Of a DNA stretch of 64,000 nucleotides, positions 48,259 to 57,030 are shown one piece after another. The notes beneath the pieces were generated by a model, which had not been told where the DNA came from, made no database searches, and worked only from the letters and a program-made list of their open reading frames with translations. The stretch covers positions 496,001 through 560,000 of the forward strand of contig NZ_BROH01000001.1 of assembly GCF_027923545.1 (NCBI RefSeq), in the 5' to 3' direction. Each line of letters begins with the position of its first letter. Position 1 is the stretch's first letter. This DNA comes from Sinisalibacter aestuarii. GTDB lineage: Bacteria > Pseudomonadota > Alphaproteobacteria > Rhodobacterales > Rhodobacteraceae. The position numbers and the translations under genes are program-made.

Positions 48259-49719
48259 ATGACCATCGCCGGATCGCTTTCCAACGCGCTCTCGGGGCTC
48301 GCCGCACAGGCCCGCGCCGCCGAGCTGGTCTCGTCGAACGTGGCCAACGCCAATACCCGGGGCTATGCGCGGCGCGAGCTGGAGCTTACCTCGACATATA
48401 TGGGCGGATCGGCCTCGGCGGGCGTGTCGGTGGCCGGGGTGCGCCGCGAGGTCGACATCAGCGTGGTTCAGGACCGGCGCCTGGCCGATGCCGCGCTTGG
48501 CCATGACAGCACCATCGCCGGGTTTCACGCCGAGCTGGAAGCGATGATCGGCAGCCCGGGGGAGGCCGGGTCGCTGAGCGGGCGGATCGCCACCTTCGAG
48601 GCCGCGCTGATCGACGCCGGCGCGCGCCCCGACAGCGAGGCGCGGCTGGCCGCGGTGCTGGAGGCGGCGACGGCGCTGGCCGGCAAGATCGCCACGGCGT
48701 CGGACAAGGTGCAGGCGATGCGGATGGAGGCCGATGCGGCGATTGACGGCCAGGTTCGCCAGCTCAATGACGGGCTGACCCAGGTCCAGACCCTCAATTA
48801 CGAGATCCGCGAGGCTGTCGCGCGTGGGCACGATCCCTCGGCGCTGCAGGATCTGCGCCAGCAGACGATCGACGCGATCTCGGCCATCGTTCCGATGCGG
48901 CAGGTGGATCGCGACCACGGCATGGTGGCGCTCTACACCACCGGCGGCGCCATCGTGCTGGACGGGCGCGCGGCCGACATCGGGTTTGCCCGGGCGGGCG
49001 TGATCGTGCCGGAGATGACGCAGGCGGGCGGTGCGCTGTCCGGGCTGACCATCAACGGCATGGCGATCCGCAGCGCAGGCGACCGCAGCCCGATCCAGGG
49101 CGGCTCGCTGAGTGCGCTGTTCGGGGTGCGCGACGAGCTGGCGGTAAGCGCGCAGGCGCGGCTCGACGCCGTCGCGCGCGATCTGGTCGAGCGGTTCCAG
49201 GATGGCGGGCTGGATGCGACGCGCGGCGCCGGCGATGCGGGCCTGTTCACCGATGCCGGAGCCGCCTTTGCCGCCGCCGACGAGGCTGGCCTGTCGGCGC
49301 GTCTGAGCGTGAATGCCGCCGTCGACCCGGCCCGGGGCGGGGCGCTGTGGCGTCTGCGCGACGGGCTCGGCGCTGCCGCGCCGGGCGATGTGGGCGATGC
49401 CCGGCTCCTGCAGGCGCTGAGCGGCGCGCTGACGGCGGAGCGCGTTCCGGCATCCGGCGGCTTTCTCGGCGCCGCGCGTTCGGCCAGCGGGCTGGCGGCG
49501 GAGCTGCTCTCTGTCACCGGCGCCGCCCGGCTGGCCGCCGAAGCGCGCCAGAGCCAGTCCGCCGCACAGCAGGACAGCCTGACGGTGATGGAACTCGAAG
49601 GCGGCGTGGATACCGACCACGAATTGCAGAAACTGATGCTGATCGAGCAGGCCTACGCCGCCAATGCCAAGGTGCTCGCTACCGTCGGCGACATGATCGA
49701 CACCTTGATGGGGCTGTAG
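48259..49719 (+). CDS. flgK: Hook-filament junction protein FlgK
   Basis: A 486-residue protein with N-terminal VSSNVANANTRGYARR and C-terminal ELQKLMLIEQAYAANAKVLATV, typical of FlgK. Starts 21 nt after flgE and ends 2 nt before flgL. Confidence 0.92.
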   Translation: MTIAGSLSNALSGLAAQARAAELVSSNVANANTRGYARRELELTSTYMGGSASAGVSVAGVRREVDISVVQDRRLADAALGHDSTIAGFHAELEAMIGSPGEAGSLSGRIATFEAALIDAGARPDSEARLAAVLEAATALAGKIATASDKVQAMRMEADAAIDGQVRQLNDGLTQVQTLNYEIREAVARGHDPSALQDLRQQTIDAISAIVPMRQVDRDHGMVALYTTGGAIVLDGRAADIGFARAGVIVPEMTQAGGALSGLTINGMAIRSAGDRSPIQGGSLSALFGVRDELAVSAQARLDAVARDLVERFQDGGLDATRGAGDAGLFTDAGAAFAAADEAGLSARLSVNAAVDPARGGALWRLRDGLGAAAPGDVGDARLLQALSGALTAERVPASGGFLGAARSASGLAAELLSVTGAARLAAEARQSQSAAQQDSLTVMELEGGVDTDHELQKLMLIEQAYAANAKVLATVGDMIDTLMGL

Positions 49720-49721
49720 CC

Positions 49722-50732
49722 ATGAGCCTTCTTTCGATTGGCGATCTCGCCAACACCTTCCTGAGCCGGCGCCAGTCCGCCGGGCTGAAAGACCAGATGA
49801 TGCGGCTCGGCACCGAGCTGACCACGGGGCTGAGATCGGATCCCGGCACTGCCCTGCGTGGCGATTACCGCCCGCTCGCCGCGATCGAGCGCAGCCTGAC
49901 GGCGCTGGCGGCCTATACCAGCGCCAATACCGAGGCCGCCGGCATGCTCGGCGCGGCGCAGCTCGCGCTCGAACATGTGCAGGGCCTGGGGCAAGGGCTT
50001 GGCACCGCCCTGCTGGCGGCGGGCACCGCGCGCGACGCGACCTCCATCGCCGCCACCGCCGGCGAGGCGCGGCAGAGCTTCTCCGCCGCGGTTGCGGGCC
50101 TCAATACCCGCTATGGCGACCGTGCGCTCTTTGGCGGCGCGGCAACGGACCGCTCACCGCTGGCCTCCGGCGAGGCGATGCTGGCGGAACTCGTTGCCGT
50201 GGCCTCCGGCGAGACCAGCGCCGCCGGTATCGCCGCCGCCGTCGATGCCTGGTTCGACATTGCCGGCGGCGGGTTCGATACGATGGCCTATCGCGGTTCG
50301 GCCAGCGATCTGGGGCCGCTCGCGATTGCGGAGGGCGAAAGCGTGGCGATCGGCATGCGGGCCGACGACACGGTTCTGCGCGACACGCTGAAAGGCTTCG
50401 CGCTCGCCGCCCTGATCGCGGAGGGCGTTCTGGCCGGCGACCCGGACGAGCAGGCGGCGCTGGTTGCCGATGCGGGCAGGCGCATGATTGCCAATGATGG
50501 CGATCTGACCGGGCTGCGCGCGGACCTCGGGGCGGCTGAGGCGCGGATCGAGGCGGCGCGGGCGCGCAATGCCTCCGAGGCCGCCGCCTACGACCTCGCG
50601 CGCGTCGAGCTGATCGGAGCGGATCCGTACCAGACCGCGAGCGAGCTCGAAGCGGTCTATGCGCAGATCGAAACGCTCTATACCGTCACCGCCCGGATCG
50701 CGGGCCTTACCTTCACGGATTACATGCGATGA
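49722..50732 (+). CDS. flgL: Hook-filament junction protein FlgL
   Basis: A 336-residue flagellin-related junction protein. ATG 49722 begins 2 nt past flgK. The middle YGDRALFGGAATDRSP resembles the flagellin TLFGGxxT pattern. Overlaps flgI by 4 bp. The longer frame from 49347 lies over flgK and is rejected. Confidence 0.88.
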   Translation: MSLLSIGDLANTFLSRRQSAGLKDQMMRLGTELTTGLRSDPGTALRGDYRPLAAIERSLTALAAYTSANTEAAGMLGAAQLALEHVQGLGQGLGTALLAAGTARDATSIAATAGEARQSFSAAVAGLNTRYGDRALFGGAATDRSPLASGEAMLAELVAVASGETSAAGIAAAVDAWFDIAGGGFDTMAYRGSASDLGPLAIAEGESVAIGMRADDTVLRDTLKGFALAALIAEGVLAGDPDEQAALVADAGRRMIANDGDLTGLRADLGAAEARIEAARARNASEAAAYDLARVELIGADPYQTASELEAVYAQIETLYTVTARIAGLTFTDYMR

Positions 50733-51841
50733 CCAGATTTTTTCCCGCCCTGCTGATCGTTCTCATGGCGCTGGGGCTGGCCGCTCCGGCTTCGGCCAAT
50801 GCGATCCGGATCAAGGATCTGGTCGAGTTCGACGGTGTGCGCGGCAACGATCTTGTGGGCTACGGCCTTGTTGTCGGCCTGAACGGCACCGGCGACGGTA
50901 TCCGAAATGCGCCGTTCACCGAGGATATCATGTCGAACATCCTCGAACGGCTCGGCGTGAACATCACCGGCGAGCAGTTCCGGCCCAAGAATGTCGCGGC
51001 CGTTTTCGTGACCGCGACGCTGCCGCCGTTTTCACGCAGCGGGTCGACGATCGACGTGACGGTCTCGGCCATCGGCGACGCCAAGAGCCTGCTGGGCGGC
51101 ACATTGGTGATGACGCCGCTGAACGCCGCCGATGGCCAGATCTACGCGGTGGCGCAGGGGACGGTCATTGCCGGCGGCGCTGCCGCCGAGGGCGATGGAG
51201 CGCAGGTGATTCAAGGCGTGCCGACTGCCGGCGTGATCCCGTCAGGCGCGCGCATCGAACGCGAGATCGAGTTCGATTTCACGGAGCTTTCGTCGATCCG
51301 CCTGGCCCTGCGCGACGCCGATTTCACCACCGCCGAGCGGATCGAGACCGCGATCAACCGCAGCTATGGCCGGGTGGTGGCGCGGATGCTGGATGCGGGC
51401 ACGGTGGTGCTCGATATCGCCGCGACCCGCGCGATCAGCCCGGCCCATGCGCTGGGCGAGGTGGAAAACATCGCCGTCGAGCCGGAGCGCAAGGCGCGGG
51501 TGGTGGTCGATCAGCGCTCGGGCACCATCGTGATGGGCGAGGACGTGCGGATCAGCCGCGTTGCGGTGAGCCAGGGCAACCTGACCCTGCGGATCGAGGA
51601 GGCGCCGCTCGTGGTGCAGCCAAACCCGTTTTCGGAGGGTGAGGCGATCGTGGTGCCGCGCAGCGACGTGGCGCTGGAGGAAGAGCCCGGCATCGGGCTT
51701 GCCGAGGTCCGGGAGGGCACATCGCTCTCGGAGGTGATTGCCGGGCTCAATGCGCTCGGGGTGGCGCCGCGCGATATGATCGACATCCTCAAAAGCATCA
51801 AGGCTGCCGGGGCGCTGCACGCCGAGTTCATCGTGCGCTGA
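50729..51841 (+). CDS. flgI: Flagellar P-ring protein FlgI
   Basis: A 370-residue periplasmic P-ring subunit with a signal peptide ending near ASANA and the motifs IKDLVEFDGVRGNDLVGYGLVVGLNGTGDG. The C-terminal GVAPRDMIDILKSIKAAGALHAEFIV is typical. ATGA overlap with flgL. Confidence 0.95.
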   Translation: MTRFFPALLIVLMALGLAAPASANAIRIKDLVEFDGVRGNDLVGYGLVVGLNGTGDGIRNAPFTEDIMSNILERLGVNITGEQFRPKNVAAVFVTATLPPFSRSGSTIDVTVSAIGDAKSLLGGTLVMTPLNAADGQIYAVAQGTVIAGGAAAEGDGAQVIQGVPTAGVIPSGARIEREIEFDFTELSSIRLALRDADFTTAERIETAINRSYGRVVARMLDAGTVVLDIAATRAISPAHALGEVENIAVEPERKARVVVDQRSGTIVMGEDVRISRVAVSQGNLTLRIEEAPLVVQPNPFSEGEAIVVPRSDVALEEEPGIGLAEVREGTSLSEVIAGLNALGVAPRDMIDILKSIKAAGALHAEFIVR

Positions 51842-51931
51842 ATCTGGCCTGCGCTGCGGCGGCAGGATGCTTGCTGACCGGGGTGAGGCGTGACACCGGA
51901 CTGGTGAACCCGTTCGAAACAGCCTTGGCAG

Positions 51932-51952
51932 GCGCCGCTCGCGCAGCGGCGC
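51932..51952. terminator. Hairpin between flgI and fliP
   Basis: GCGCCGCT/AGCGGCGC 8-bp stem, 5-nt loop, between convergent flgI and fliP. No T-run. Confidence 0.5.
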
Positions 51953-51960
51953 TGTGCGGT

Positions 51961-52719
51961 TCAGAAGTAACTTCGCACCAGAGCGCCGGATACGAGGCTC
52001 CAGCCATCCGCGACGACGAAGAAGGCGAGCTTGAACGGCAGCGACACGATGGCCGGCGGCACCATCATCATCCCCATCGACATCAGCACCGCGGCGACGA
52101 CGAGGTCGATGATCAGGAAGGGCAGGAAGACGAGAAAGCCGATCTGGAAGGCGCGCGAGATTTCGCTGAGCAGGAACGACGGCACCAGCAGCGACAGGGG
52201 TGCCTCGGCGCTCGGTGCGCTGGCGATGGTGGCCTCGCGCAAGGTGGCGAGGGTGTCGAAGGTTTCACCGTCGATCCGGGCCGCCATGAACACGCGGAAC
52301 GGGGCGAGCGCGGCGGTGAAGGCTTCTTCAAGCACCATCTCGCCGCTGGAAAACGGCTGGGCGCCCGCGGTCCATGCCTCGGTGAAGACCGGTTCCATCA
52401 CGAAATAGGTGAGGAACAGCGCCAGCGATACGATGAGCATGTTCGGCGGCGATTGCTGCAATCCGATGGCCTGGCGCAGAATCGACAACACGGTGACGAT
52501 GAAGGGGAATGCGGTGATCATCACCGCGAGGCCGGGCACGAGGCTGAGGAGCGTGATCAGCACGATGAGTTGGATCGAGCGCGTGGCGAGGCTTTCGCCG
52601 CCGTCTGCCAGAGAAATGGAAATCTCCTGCGCCAGCGCCGGGTGGGCGGCCAGCAGGAGGATCGTGGTTAACGCGATCGGCAGGGCGGACGCGGCGATGC
52701 GGGCGGGAAGGCTGCGCAT
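51961..52719 (-). CDS. fliP: Flagellar export protein FliP
   Basis: A 252-residue subunit of the type III export gate with a cleaved signal peptide and four helices. SxQLIVLITLLSLVPG, the FLVFLPFLIIDLVVA segment and the late MGMMMVPPAIVSLPFKL are signatures. Last of fliF-fliH-fliN-fliP. Confidence 0.95.
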   Translation of the reverse strand: MRSLPARIAASALPIALTTILLLAAHPALAQEISISLADGGESLATRSIQLIVLITLLSLVPGLAVMITAFPFIVTVLSILRQAIGLQQSPPNMLIVSLALFLTYFVMEPVFTEAWTAGAQPFSSGEMVLEEAFTAALAPFRVFMAARIDGETFDTLATLREATIASAPSAEAPLSLLVPSFLLSEISRAFQIGFLVFLPFLIIDLVVAAVLMSMGMMMVPPAIVSLPFKLAFFVVADGWSLVSGALVRSYF

Positions 52720-52722
52720 GGG

Positions 52723-53013
52723 TCAGATCCCGGCTTTCAGATCGGCGACCTCGGTCAGCCGCACCGCGAGCTGGCCCGTCTCGTCGCCGTCGAGCTCTTC
52801 AAGCTCCCCGCGTGCGATCAGCTTGTCGCCGATATAGAGATCGACAGGGTCGCTGACCTTGCGGTCGAGCGGCAGGACTGATTGCGGCTTCAGGCGCAGA
52901 AGGTCATGCACAAGGGGCCGGGCGCGGCCGACCGAGATGACGATCTCGATCGGGACCTGGGTGAAGGGGTTGGCGGTGCTGTCATCGGCCGGAATCGGTG
53001 CCTGGTCATCCAT
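52723..53013 (-). CDS. fliN: Flagellar motor switch protein FliN
   Basis: A 96-residue SpoA-domain protein: VPIEIVISVGRARPLVHDLLRLKPQSVLPLDR and DPVDLYIGDKLIARGELEELDG. It builds the C-ring. ATG 53013, overlapping fliH by 8 bp. The longer frame is rejected. Confidence 0.92.
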   Translation of the reverse strand: MDDQAPIPADDSTANPFTQVPIEIVISVGRARPLVHDLLRLKPQSVLPLDRKVSDPVDLYIGDKLIARGELEELDGDETGQLAVRLTEVADLKAGI

Positions 53014-53623
53014 TGTGGAACGCCTTTTCGTTGAGTTCGTAGAGCCCGTTGATCGCGGTGCCGATCTGATCGACGGCGCGGGTGAAGTCGATGTGCCGCT
53101 CAAGCCTGCCCGAGCGCAGGAACACCTGGCCCTCGGCGAGCGTCGGTTCTTCGACGAGATCGAAGGGGACGGTGGAGGCCGCCAGCATCGGTTCGAGCGC
53201 CGGCAGGCTGGCGGGGCTGACAACCACCTGGATCGGGGTGTCGGCGGCAGCGGAGGCGAGGGGCAGAAGCTCTTCGATGATCGTCTGGCCGATGGTGCGC
53301 GAGATCAGATCGGGCAGGACACGTTCGACCATGCCCGTCAGCAGGGGTTCGAGCGCCTGCATCACGTGGCTGCGCGCCTCGTGAAAGGTGAAGCCGAGAT
53401 CTTGCAGGTTGCGGGCGAATTCGGCGCCGATCCGGCCCTGCGCCTCGGCCTCGGAACGCACCGCGTCATCCCATCCGGCCTGATATCCGGCCTCGTAGCC
53501 CTGCAGGCGGGCCTGTTCGGCGGCATCCGGCGCGGGCGTTGGGGAAGGTGCGGCGGCGACGTTATCCGGCGTGCTGCGGAGGTCTGGCCGGTCGAAATCT
53601 TCGAGGTGCAGCGGGCCGGGCAT
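53006..53623 (-). CDS. fliH: FliH-like flagellar assembly protein
   Basis: A 205-residue protein with an Ala/Gly-rich helical GYEAGYQAGWDDAV region near residues 40-55 and a C-terminal half binding the FliI ATPase. The similarity is modest but position between fliF and fliN supports FliH. Start ATG 53623 overlaps the fliF TGA. Confidence 0.78.
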   Translation of the reverse strand: MPGPLHLEDFDRPDLRSTPDNVAAAPSPTPAPDAAEQARLQGYEAGYQAGWDDAVRSEAEAQGRIGAEFARNLQDLGFTFHEARSHVMQALEPLLTGMVERVLPDLISRTIGQTIIEELLPLASAAADTPIQVVVSPASLPALEPMLAASTVPFDLVEEPTLAEGQVFLRSGRLERHIDFTRAVDQIGTAINGLYELNEKAFHNG

Positions 53624-55257
53624 CAGGCGGGTTTCTCCGCGTCATCTTCCATCCAGCCGCGCAGAATCTCGACGGTTTCGGCCTGGCGCTCTTCGATCAG
53701 GGCGCGCAGGCGTTGCACCGGATCGCCGCCGGTGAGGGCGGGCAGGCCGCTTTCGTCACCGCCAAAGCCGAAATCGGAGGTGACCACCGCCATTTCGGGG
53801 CCGCCCGGCAGCGTGCCGTCGTCGATCTCGCCGGTGAGGGCGGGCAAGACCGGCGCCGATGTCGCCGGCGGGGCGGCATCGGGCGGGGCGAGGGCGCCAG
53901 CCGGGGCTGCGCCGGCGGGCCTGGCCGACAGGATCGGCCGCAGAACGAACAGCCCGAGCACCAGCGCCGTGACCGCCAGAATGGCGACGCGGATCAGCGC
54001 ACCGGCATCGAGGCGCAGGGCGGAGAGCAAACCGGCGGAGGCCTGCGCGCCGGCGGCGGCGACCGGCTCGAATTCCATCGTCTTGATGGTGATCTCGTCG
54101 CCCCGTGCCGCGTCATAGCCCACGGCGGAGGCCACGAGATCGCGCAGCGCGGCCAGCTCGTCATCGCTCCTCGGTTGCCAGACGGGGGCGCCGCTATCGT
54201 CGGTGCCGCGGATCCCGTCGACCAGCACCGCCACGCTGACGCGGCGGATCGCGCCGGGCGCCCGGTTCACCTCGCGGGTGGTCTCAGACAGCTCGTAATT
54301 GATCCGCTCGCGGGTTTCGGTGGTGTTCGACGAGGAATCGCCGAAGCCGCCGGCATCGCCGTCTGGCAGATTGGACGCGACGGTGACCGCGTTGCCGCCC
54401 CGGTCCGACGCTGTTGCCGCGCTCTCCTCGGTTTCGGTTGCGATCGCCACGCGGCCTTCGGGGTCGATCACCCGTTCGAGGATTTTTTCGCTCTCGGTGA
54501 CGGTATCGAGCGAGAGCTCGACGACCGCGTTGCCATAGCCCACCCGCGCTTCGAGCAGCCGTTCGATGTTGCGCTTCAGCGCCTCGGCGCGGTCGCTCGC
54601 ATCGGCTTCGGCTGCTGCTTCGTCACCTGCCATGATCAGCCCGCCGCGCGAATCGATCACCGACACATCTTCCGGCGCGAGGCCGGGCACGGCGGAGGCG
54701 ACGAGAAATTTCAGCGCCTTTGCATGGGCGGCCGACAGCGCCTCGCCCGCAGGCGTGATCATCACCGATCCGGTGGGCTGGCCCCGGTTGCGAAACGCCT
54801 GCGCGTCGGGCACGGCGATATGCACGCGCGCGGTCTGGATCAGCGGCGACGAGACGATGGTGCGCGCCAGCTCGCCCTCCTTCGCGCGCCAATAGGCGGC
54901 ATCGAACATCTGCGCCGTGGTGCCGAAGCCCGACAGCGTATCGAGCAACTCGTATCCCTTGGCCGAATTGCCGGGCAGGCCCTCGGCGGCGAGGGTCATC
55001 CGCAATTCGTCGCGCCGCGGAGCCTCGACATAGATCGCCCCGCCGCGCACCTCGGTGACCACGCCGCGTGCCTCAAGCGCGCTGATCACCTCGCCCGCCG
55101 GCCCCGGCTCCAGCCCGGCATAGAGCAGGGCCATCGAGGGCCGCGAGGCAACGCTGGCCAGAGCGAGAATGGCCGCGAACATCGCCAGCGTCGCCCCGAT
55201 GACGATCACCCTTTTGCGCAGGTCGAGCGCGGCCCAGACCGCGAGAATGTGCTGCAC
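53623..55257 (-). CDS. fliF: Flagellar MS-ring protein FliF
   Basis: A 544-residue protein with two membrane segments (about residues 18-38 and 430-455) and the periplasmic RBM domains. YAGLEPGPAGEVISALEARGV, YWRAKEGELARTI and QTARVHIAVPDAQAF are family signatures. GTG start at 55257, AGGAG at 8 nt. Shares a CtrA-like site with fliL. Confidence 0.93.
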   Translation of the reverse strand: MQHILAVWAALDLRKRVIVIGATLAMFAAILALASVASRPSMALLYAGLEPGPAGEVISALEARGVVTEVRGGAIYVEAPRRDELRMTLAAEGLPGNSAKGYELLDTLSGFGTTAQMFDAAYWRAKEGELARTIVSSPLIQTARVHIAVPDAQAFRNRGQPTGSVMITPAGEALSAAHAKALKFLVASAVPGLAPEDVSVIDSRGGLIMAGDEAAAEADASDRAEALKRNIERLLEARVGYGNAVVELSLDTVTESEKILERVIDPEGRVAIATETEESAATASDRGGNAVTVASNLPDGDAGGFGDSSSNTTETRERINYELSETTREVNRAPGAIRRVSVAVLVDGIRGTDDSGAPVWQPRSDDELAALRDLVASAVGYDAARGDEITIKTMEFEPVAAAGAQASAGLLSALRLDAGALIRVAILAVTALVLGLFVLRPILSARPAGAAPAGALAPPDAAPPATSAPVLPALTGEIDDGTLPGGPEMAVVTSDFGFGGDESGLPALTGGDPVQRLRALIEERQAETVEILRGWMEDDAEKPA

Positions 55258-55319
55258 GACGTCACTCCTTCTGCGAGCGGGCTTCTGCCCCCGTCATCCG
55301 CCACATTCGCCGATTGGGC

Positions 55320-55334
55320 TTAACAATCGGTTAG
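55320..55334. promoter_or_regulatory. CtrA-like site between fliF and fliL
   Basis: TTAA-N7-TTAG in the divergent promoter, 47-61 nt before fliL ATG and 63-77 nt before the fliF GTG. Only one base off the consensus. Confidence 0.5.
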
Positions 55335-55380
55335 CTCCTGCGGGTCTATAAGCGATTCGACGAAATTGACGGGTAGACCC

Positions 55381-55887
55381 ATGGCGGACGTGGAAGAACC
55401 GGATGGCGGCGCGGATGAGGCGGCGCCGAAAAAGGCGGGCAGGAAGGGGCTGGTGATCGGCCTCGTGCTGGCGCTTCTGCTCGGCGGCGGCGGCTTCTAT
55501 GCAGTCTATTCGGGGATGATCCTCGGCCAGCGCGAGGCGGCCCTGCCCGATGCGGGCGCGCATGACGATACGGCGGAAACGCTGCCGCCGGTGGCCTTCG
55601 TGCCGCTTGAGCCGCTGGTGATCTCGCTCGGCACCGGCACGCGCAGCCGGCATTTGCGGTTTCGCGCCGAGCTGGAGGTGGCGCCGGAGGCGCAGGCGGA
55701 TGTGACCAAGCTGACGCCGCGGGTGATGGATGTGCTCAACTCTTACCTGCGCGCCGTCGAGCTCAGCGATCTCGAAAATGCGTCATCGCTGATCGGCCTG
55801 CGCGCGCAGATGCTCCGGCGCATTCAACTGGTCACCGGCGAGGGGCGGGTGCGGGACTTGTTGATCATGGAATTCGTGTTGAGCTGA
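55381..55887 (+). CDS. fliL: Flagellar basal-body protein FliL
   Basis: A 168-residue single-span inner-membrane protein that supports the stator. A cytoplasmic acidic N-terminus, a helix near residues 20-45, and the periplasmic LEPLVISLGTGTRSRHLRFRAELEV are typical. ATG 55381; a TTG 15 nt upstream is possible. Confidence 0.88.
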   Translation: MADVEEPDGGADEAAPKKAGRKGLVIGLVLALLLGGGGFYAVYSGMILGQREAALPDAGAHDDTAETLPPVAFVPLEPLVISLGTGTRSRHLRFRAELEVAPEAQADVTKLTPRVMDVLNSYLRAVELSDLENASSLIGLRAQMLRRIQLVTGEGRVRDLLIMEFVLS

Positions 55888-55908
55888 GGCGGGCGCTGGA
55901 GGGCCGGA

Positions 55909-56337
55909 ATGGACCAGATTTTCGAAATGGTGTCGGATGTTCTCCTTGGTGCGGGCGCGCTTGGGGCGGCCATCTATTGCGTGGTGCTGGCGCGGCGGCT
56001 GAAGCGGTTCAGCACGTTGGAAAATGGTGTTGGCGGCGCTGTTGCGGTGCTGTCGGCGCAGGTCGACGACATGACGCGCACGCTGGATGCGGCGCGCAAG
56101 GCGGCGGGCGAGTCGTCGCGCACCCTCACCGATCTGACCGAGCGCGCGGAGGCGGCGGCGCGCAAGCTCGAATTGATGATGGCCTCGCTGCACGATTTGC
56201 CGGACGAGACGATGGACGGGCGCGAGGGCGCTGAAGCGGCGCAGGATGCCGATTGGGAACGGGCCGCCGCGCCACCGCCTGCGGAGACGCCGATGTTTTC
56301 AACCCGGCGGGTTGCGGTGCGGGAGGCTGTGCAATGA
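55909..56337 (+). CDS. DUF6468-like flagellar-locus protein
   Basis: A 142-residue protein with an N-terminal membrane anchor (residues 8-25) and a coiled-coil-like helix with Ala-rich heptads. Its place between fliL and the MotE-like gene and overlap with it (4 bp) indicate a motility accessory role. The DUF name is from memory. Confidence 0.6.
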   Translation: MDQIFEMVSDVLLGAGALGAAIYCVVLARRLKRFSTLENGVGGAVAVLSAQVDDMTRTLDAARKAAGESSRTLTDLTERAEAAARKLELMMASLHDLPDETMDGREGAEAAQDADWERAAAPPPAETPMFSTRRVAVREAVQ

Positions 56338-56942
56338 GCTTCTGGCGGTGGTCTTCTTCCGGCCCGGCCCCCCGGCGGCGGCGTGCCGCGAGGGGCGTGC
56401 TGTGGCTGGTTGCGCTGATGTTTGCCTTGTCCGGCCTGCTGCGCCTTGGCGGCGAAACCGGGCGGGCAATCGCAGCGGGGCTTGCCCCGCAGGACGAGGC
56501 GGCTTTGCCGGAAACCGATGCTTGCGAATCCCCGGCGGATATTGCCGAGGTGCTCGCGCTGCTCAAAACGCGCGAGGCGGCGCTGCGTGAGCGCGAGGCG
56601 GCTGTGGCGGACCGGATGCAGGCGCTTGCCGTTGCCGAGGCGCAGATCGAGACGAATTTGGCGGCGCTCGTGGCGGCGGAAGACGCGCTGGAAGCGACCA
56701 TCGCGCTGGCCTCGACGGCTGCGGAAGACGATCTGTCGCGCCTCACGAGCGTTTACGAAAACATGAAGGCCAAGGAGGCCGCGCCGCTTTTTGCCGCGAT
56801 GGACCCGCAATTCGCCGCAGGGTTTCTCGGCCGGATGCGCCCCGATGCGGCGGCGGCGATCATGGCCAAGCTCGACCCCGCCGCCGCCTATTCGATCAGC
56901 GTGCTTCTCGCGGGGCGAAACGCTGCGGTGCCGACCGAATGA
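56334..56942 (+). CDS. MotE-like flagellar-locus protein
   Basis: A 202-residue protein: N-terminal membrane helix (about 25-45), a coiled-coil (residues 75-130), then PLFAAMDPQFAAGFLGRMRPDAAAAIMAKLDP, an MgtE-N/MotE-type domain. MotE is a motor-associated chaperone-like protein in alphaproteobacteria. ATGA overlap with the preceding gene. Confidence 0.75.
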   Translation: MSFWRWSSSGPAPRRRRAARGVLWLVALMFALSGLLRLGGETGRAIAAGLAPQDEAALPETDACESPADIAEVLALLKTREAALREREAAVADRMQALAVAEAQIETNLAALVAAEDALEATIALASTAAEDDLSRLTSVYENMKAKEAAPLFAAMDPQFAAGFLGRMRPDAAAAIMAKLDPAAAYSISVLLAGRNAAVPTE

Positions 56943-57030
56943 GGCGGTGCGCAAAGGGCCGGCAGGCGATGAGCCTTTCTTAATCCTTTGCTGCGAGACT
57001 GCCGGGACAGGCTGCCAGGTGAGGTGAATC

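Noticed and set aside
46855-49620. 921-residue minus-strand frame under flgE and flgK
   Set aside because: Antisense to clear flagellar genes.
51871-52671. Plus-strand frame overlapping fliP
   Set aside because: Antisense to fliP, polar low-complexity sequence.
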